From: Flavobacterium sp. HBTb2-11-1
GTDB taxonomy: Bacteria; Bacteroidota; Bacteroidia; Flavobacteriales; Flavobacteriaceae
DNA length: 64,000 nt
Reading direction: 5' to 3'
NCBI RefSeq assembly: GCF_009826975.1
Contig: NZ_WUMO01000001.1
Location: 744,001 to 808,000 of the forward strand
Shown here: one piece after another, positions 60,875 through 64,000 of the stretch
Layout: each line of letters opens with the position of its first letter
Position numbering within the stretch: the first letter of the stretch is position 1
The notes under the pieces: generated by a model
Database searches by the model: none
Told to the model about the DNA's origin: nothing
The model's input: only the letters and a program-made list of their open reading frames with translations
Position numbers and translations under genes: made by a program

Positions 60875-63058
60875 TTATCTTTTTAATGTAAAATGTCCTC
60901 TTAAAACCGGCATTGAATCGTCTACTTTTAAAGCGTACCAATAATCAGATGCGGGAAGCGGAACTTGGTTTAGAGTGCCATCCCAACTCATTTTGAAACG
61001 GCTTAATTGAGCTATTAGTTTTCCGTAGCGATCAAAAATTGTAACGACAGCTTGAGGATAATTTTCCATTCCGGTAACCTCCCAAACATCGTTATATGAA
61101 TCATTGTTTGGCGTAAAAAATGCAGGAAAAGCAAGTACTACAAATTGTTTGATAGTTCCTCCGCATCCATTTTTTTCTCGTGCATAAGCAGTTTGCAATC
61201 CGCCAGGAACATCGTAAAAAACAGTAGAGTTTTGATAATTGACACCATCAACAGAATATTCAAAATAATCTTCTTCTTTTACAGGATAAATAATAGCTCT
61301 TGTTCCTTCAACATCAACACGTGCAATTTGCGGAATCTTGTGTTCTTCTACTACAATTGTTTTTGTGCTCGAACAGTTTTCAGGACTTGTAACAACAACA
61401 GTATAGGTTCCTTCTTTGGTAACCGTAATTTGTTGAGTAGTTTCATTAGCATTTGACCATAAATAACTCATTCCAGGAATTCCCGCATCTAATGTTATGG
61501 ATTGAAATTGACAAAGAGTCAAAGTCTCATCTGTAACAGTTGGAGGCGTATAGATTACAATGTCTATAGGGGTTCTAGTTGGATTTGTGCATCCATTATT
61601 TGAAGACTCAGCATAATAAGTTGTATTGGATGAAATTGTTGGAGTTGTAAAAGTTGTTCCTTGCAAAACGCTTGTTCCACCAGTTGCCGAAGTATACCAG
61701 TTTATAGTTCCAATATTTGAAGTTGCTTTAATTGTTAGAGTTCCTGGACCGCAATTTGTATAAGTATTTTTTTCAGCTATTGGAGCTGTAGAGGTGGGAT
61801 ATACAGTTGCTTTTACTGATTTACGGTTAGATTCGCAACCAGCATCAACATAATAAGTCGTAGTTGCGTTTATTGGTGGTGTAGTGTATGTTGGGCCAGT
61901 AGCTAATAAATTTCCTCCAACAGCGGCATCAAACCATCTAATTGTCGTTCCAGCAGTTGCTGTTGCATTGAAGGTAAAGCTTCCCGAATCACAAACTGGA
62001 GTTGGATCAATAGCTGGAGTTGCTGTAGGGATGGTAATTTTAGTGCTTGTGGCAATTTCTAACGGAGCTTCTCCTGGCATTCCGCCATATTCCACCACAT
62101 AACCTTTTGGCTGATAATTACCCGTGGCATCTCCTGTATTTGATAAATCATTCCAAGAGCCTCTTATTCCAACACCAGGCTGAGTGATATGGGCATAATC
62201 TTCATCACCTTGTTGGTTAGGTTCGCCTGTGTTCCAAAAAGCAAAATTAGGAGTCGAACCATTTGCGTTGCCATTCCAAAAAACAGTTCCAGATTCAGGG
62301 CCGGTAACCCATTTCCAGATACCTTCAGTTTCAGCATCGCTTCCTCCAATCCATCCAGTTCCAGAAGCTTGCTCACCGATTAGTTTTGCTTCATCCGCAG
62401 ATAAAATGGTGGCTAAGTATCCTTGAAGACCATAATAGGTGCTTGATGTGGCTAAATCTCGTGCACTTGTCCAAGTTACACCCACATTTGGGATAAAGAG
62501 ATAGTAATGTCCAGTAGATGGCAAATAATTAGCTTGTCCAATAGTAATCGAAAATGTTCTTGTTCCATTAGCTGTTGCGGAAGAGTTAGTAAATACAACA
62601 TCCTTTACTGCTGAAACAAAATCATCATAAGGAATGTCAGCAGTAGTTGTTCCCGACAACCTTAGCTTTCCGGAAGTAGCGTCCCAACTGGTTACAATAT
62701 TAGGATGCAAGGTCGGATTTGTTAGTTCTAATCGGTCAAAGCCATTTGAATATCCAGACGAAATCTGAATATAAAGTACTTGTGTCCCATTTTCGGCTAT
62801 ATCATGATTAATTGTAAAGTCGGTTACAATCTTTATAGATGTTTGTGGGCAGTAAAATTGATCTCCTTGCGCAATTAGTTTTGGAGGGTCAATGGCAAAA
62901 TTGCTTTTCTTTTGTTTTTTTATTTTTGAATTTACGATAGGTTTTGAAAAGTATATATTCTTTTTGTTAAAAGTTTTTGATTTTTCATTTGCATTAGAAA
63001 AATTAAAACTTAAAACGGAAAGTAAAACGGCAAATGCTGTTAATTTGATATTCTTCAT
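60875..63058 (-). CDS. T9SS type B secreted protein with C-type lectin and Ig-like domains
   Basis: A 727-aa surface or secreted protein. A signal peptide (about residues 1-23) is followed by a cadherin-like beta region (about 60-180), a C-type lectin domain (about 185-325 with EPN at 279-281 and WND at 302-304, matching calcium-site motifs), Ig-like repeats (about 345-510) with the pattern TTYYVDAGC and a PKD/SprB-like repeat (510-600). It ends in a CHU_C type B sorting domain (about 640-727: FFTPNNDSYNDVWEV ... RGHFTLKR). Such proteins are exported by the type IX system; no PorP/SprF gene is adjacent. Confidence 0.9.
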   Translation of the reverse strand: MKNIKLTAFAVLLSVLSFNFSNANEKSKTFNKKNIYFSKPIVNSKIKKQKKSNFAIDPPKLIAQGDQFYCPQTSIKIVTDFTINHDIAENGTQVLYIQISSGYSNGFDRLELTNPTLHPNIVTSWDATSGKLRLSGTTTADIPYDDFVSAVKDVVFTNSSATANGTRTFSITIGQANYLPSTGHYYLFIPNVGVTWTSARDLATSSTYYGLQGYLATILSADEAKLIGEQASGTGWIGGSDAETEGIWKWVTGPESGTVFWNGNANGSTPNFAFWNTGEPNQQGDEDYAHITQPGVGIRGSWNDLSNTGDATGNYQPKGYVVEYGGMPGEAPLEIATSTKITIPTATPAIDPTPVCDSGSFTFNATATAGTTIRWFDAAVGGNLLATGPTYTTPPINATTTYYVDAGCESNRKSVKATVYPTSTAPIAEKNTYTNCGPGTLTIKATSNIGTINWYTSATGGTSVLQGTTFTTPTISSNTTYYAESSNNGCTNPTRTPIDIVIYTPPTVTDETLTLCQFQSITLDAGIPGMSYLWSNANETTQQITVTKEGTYTVVVTSPENCSSTKTIVVEEHKIPQIARVDVEGTRAIIYPVKEEDYFEYSVDGVNYQNSTVFYDVPGGLQTAYAREKNGCGGTIKQFVVLAFPAFFTPNNDSYNDVWEVTGMENYPQAVVTIFDRYGKLIAQLSRFKMSWDGTLNQVPLPASDYWYALKVDDSMPVLRGHFTLKR

Positions 63059-63100
63059 TCGCTAAAAATATCAATAAATTGAGAATAAAAAAATAAATTT

Positions 63101-63637
63101 TTATTCAGACCAGTTTATTTTTTGAAATAAATCCCAGACAACAATTCCGGCACTTACAGAAATATTAAGAGAATGCTTTGTTCCCAGTTGAGGAATTTCA
63201 ATGCACCCATCACAGATGGCAACGGCCTCCTGAGATACGCCATAAACTTCATTTCCAAAAACTAAAGCATATTTCTGATTTTTTTCAATTTTGAAATCCT
63301 GAAGAAATACCGAGCTTTCAACTTGCTCGATAGCCATTGTTAAAACATTTTCTTTCTTCAAATTTTCAATTACTTCCAAAACATTCTCGTGATGTTCCCA
63401 TGCAACAGTTTCAGTTGCGCCAAGAGCTGTTTTATGAATTTCTTTGTTTGGAGGAGTGGCAGTAATACCGCATAGAATTATCTTTTCAATCAAAAACGCA
63501 TCAGCTGTTCTAAATACAGAACCAATATTATGCAGACTTCGAATATCATCTAAAACCAAGATTAAAGGAGTTTTCTCCGATTTTTTAAAATCTTCAATTG
63601 ATTTACGGTCAAGTTCGCTGTTTTCGAGTTTTCTCAT
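63101..63637 (-). CDS. SpoU-family (TrmH) RNA methyltransferase
   Basis: A 178-aa SPOUT methyltransferase. Motif 1 is SLHNIGSVFRTADAF, motif 2 YALVFGNEVYGVS and motif 3 IPQLGTKHSLNISVSAGIVVWDL, all intact. It is short, with only the catalytic domain; members of this length methylate tRNA or rRNA 2'-O positions, with the target undetermined. It is a single gene on the minus strand, upstream of the T9SS gene, with a terminator from the DUF1573 gene in front of its start. Confidence 0.94.
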   Translation of the reverse strand: MRKLENSELDRKSIEDFKKSEKTPLILVLDDIRSLHNIGSVFRTADAFLIEKIILCGITATPPNKEIHKTALGATETVAWEHHENVLEVIENLKKENVLTMAIEQVESSVFLQDFKIEKNQKYALVFGNEVYGVSQEAVAICDGCIEIPQLGTKHSLNISVSAGIVVWDLFQKINWSE

Positions 63638-63657
63638 TGTTTTTGAATTGTAGTCAT

Positions 63658-63690
63658 AAAAAAAGCTTCCAAAGATAAGGAAGCTTTTTC
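63658..63690 (-). terminator. Terminator of the DUF1573 gene
   Basis: Stem AAAAAGCTTCC / GGAAGCTTTTT with an 8-nt loop; on the minus strand it is 24 bp after the DUF1573 stop. Confidence 0.85.
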
Positions 63691-63712
63691 ATTATTTTAA
63701 ATGTTTTTCAGA

Positions 63713-64000
63713 TTAGCTTTTTACTGGATCTGGTAAAACAGTACCTTTAATAGTAAGGATTTTTGTTGGTTGTCCTTCAGCATTAGAAGTAACAGTTACA
63801 GTTTTTGTAAAAGCACCAACTCTGTCAGTCGCATATTTTACACCAATAACACCTTTAGCTCCTGGAGCGATTGGCTCTTTTGGAGTAGTTGGAACAGTAC
63901 ATCCGCAAGATCCTTGAGTGTTTGTAATGATTAATGGTTTAGTTCCGTTGTTAACAAAAACAAACTCACGTTTTCCATCAGCATTGTGCGCGATAGTTCC
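63713..64000 (-). CDS. DUF1573 domain protein, C-terminal part (cut by window edge)
   Basis: The minus frame is open from base 64000 to the stop at 63713 (95 residues), so the gene continues beyond the window and its start is not seen. The sequence carries the DUF1573 Ig-like signature: FVFVNNGTKPLIITNTQGSC followed by GCTVP, then PIAPGAKGVIGVKY and a final TILTIKGTVLPDPVK-type strand. DUF1573 proteins are small periplasmic or surface proteins of Bacteroidota with an ASPM/SPD-2/Hydin-like fold and unknown role. No start codon lies in the visible part. Confidence 0.85.
   Translation of the reverse strand, partial: GTIAHNADGKREFVFVNNGTKPLIITNTQGSCGCTVPTTPKEPIAPGAKGVIGVKYATDRVGAFTKTVTVTSNAEGQPTKILTIKGTVLPDPVKS

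Overview
The window is a gene-dense, AT-rich stretch of chromosome from a Flavobacterium-like member of the Bacteroidota. The assignment rests on several lineage markers: a type B CHU_C/T9SS sorting domain, a PorP/SprF protein, lipoproteins of DUF4270, DUF4249, DUF4403 and DUF4907, a DUF6089 protein, a FolK-deoxynucleoside kinase fusion, TAnnTTTG-type promoter boxes, few Shine-Dalgarno sites and several TTG/GTG starts. I see no phage, insertion sequence, CRISPR array, rRNA or tRNA. Both window edges cut genes: a cytochrome oxidase subunit III on the left and a DUF1573 protein on the right.

Layout. 1-3995: end of a cytochrome c oxidase operon (two subunit III genes, subunit IV) and an assembly block (a Cys-less Sco-like protein, a true Sco, DUF420, a small CxxC membrane protein). 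4014-5420: DUF4403 lipoprotein. 5599-12730: MacAB-TolC-like efflux operon with two permeases and two adaptors, followed by tsaB. 13458-13590: repeat element with 17-bp inverted ends. 13626-17638: MscS channel, amphipathic-repeat protein, NifU-family protein, PorP/SprF, gamma-carbonic anhydrase. 17733-21919: five-gene minus-strand locus (DUF6268 barrel, Kelch lipoprotein, DUF4907 lipoprotein, LytS-type kinase, LytTR regulator). 22151-24715: DUF4270 lipoprotein and a beta-barrel. 24720-33169: murI, then the envelope operon DUF6089-uppS-bamA-ompH-ompH, nadK and a CBS protein. 33285-38626: pdxJ, TonB-dependent receptor with DUF4249 partner, and an unrecognised lipoprotein. 38830-43860: hydrolase, small membrane protein, and the proteostasis genes tig, clpP and clpX. 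43952-47377: GlxA-like regulator divergent from an alternating VOC/SRPBCC cassette. 47534-53607: serB, repeat-rich gap, TonB_C protein, GH3, DUF2797, glycosyltransferase 9. 53745-63637: AsmA-like protein, hydrolase, sppA, folK-dNK fusion, MmcQ/YjbR, T9SS type B lectin protein, SpoU methyltransferase.

Functional themes are aerobic respiration and its assembly, envelope biogenesis (BamA, Skp-like chaperones, UppS, AsmA, SppA), transport and secretion (efflux pump, TonB receptor, T9SS cargo) and protein quality control. Several convergent gene pairs share bidirectional hairpin terminators. Intergenic gaps repeatedly carry short dispersed repeat families, one copy of which overlaps the putative clpX promoter.

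The least explained unit is the sensor locus at 17733-21919, where three envelope proteins of unknown function are tightly coupled to a LytS/LytTR two-component pair.
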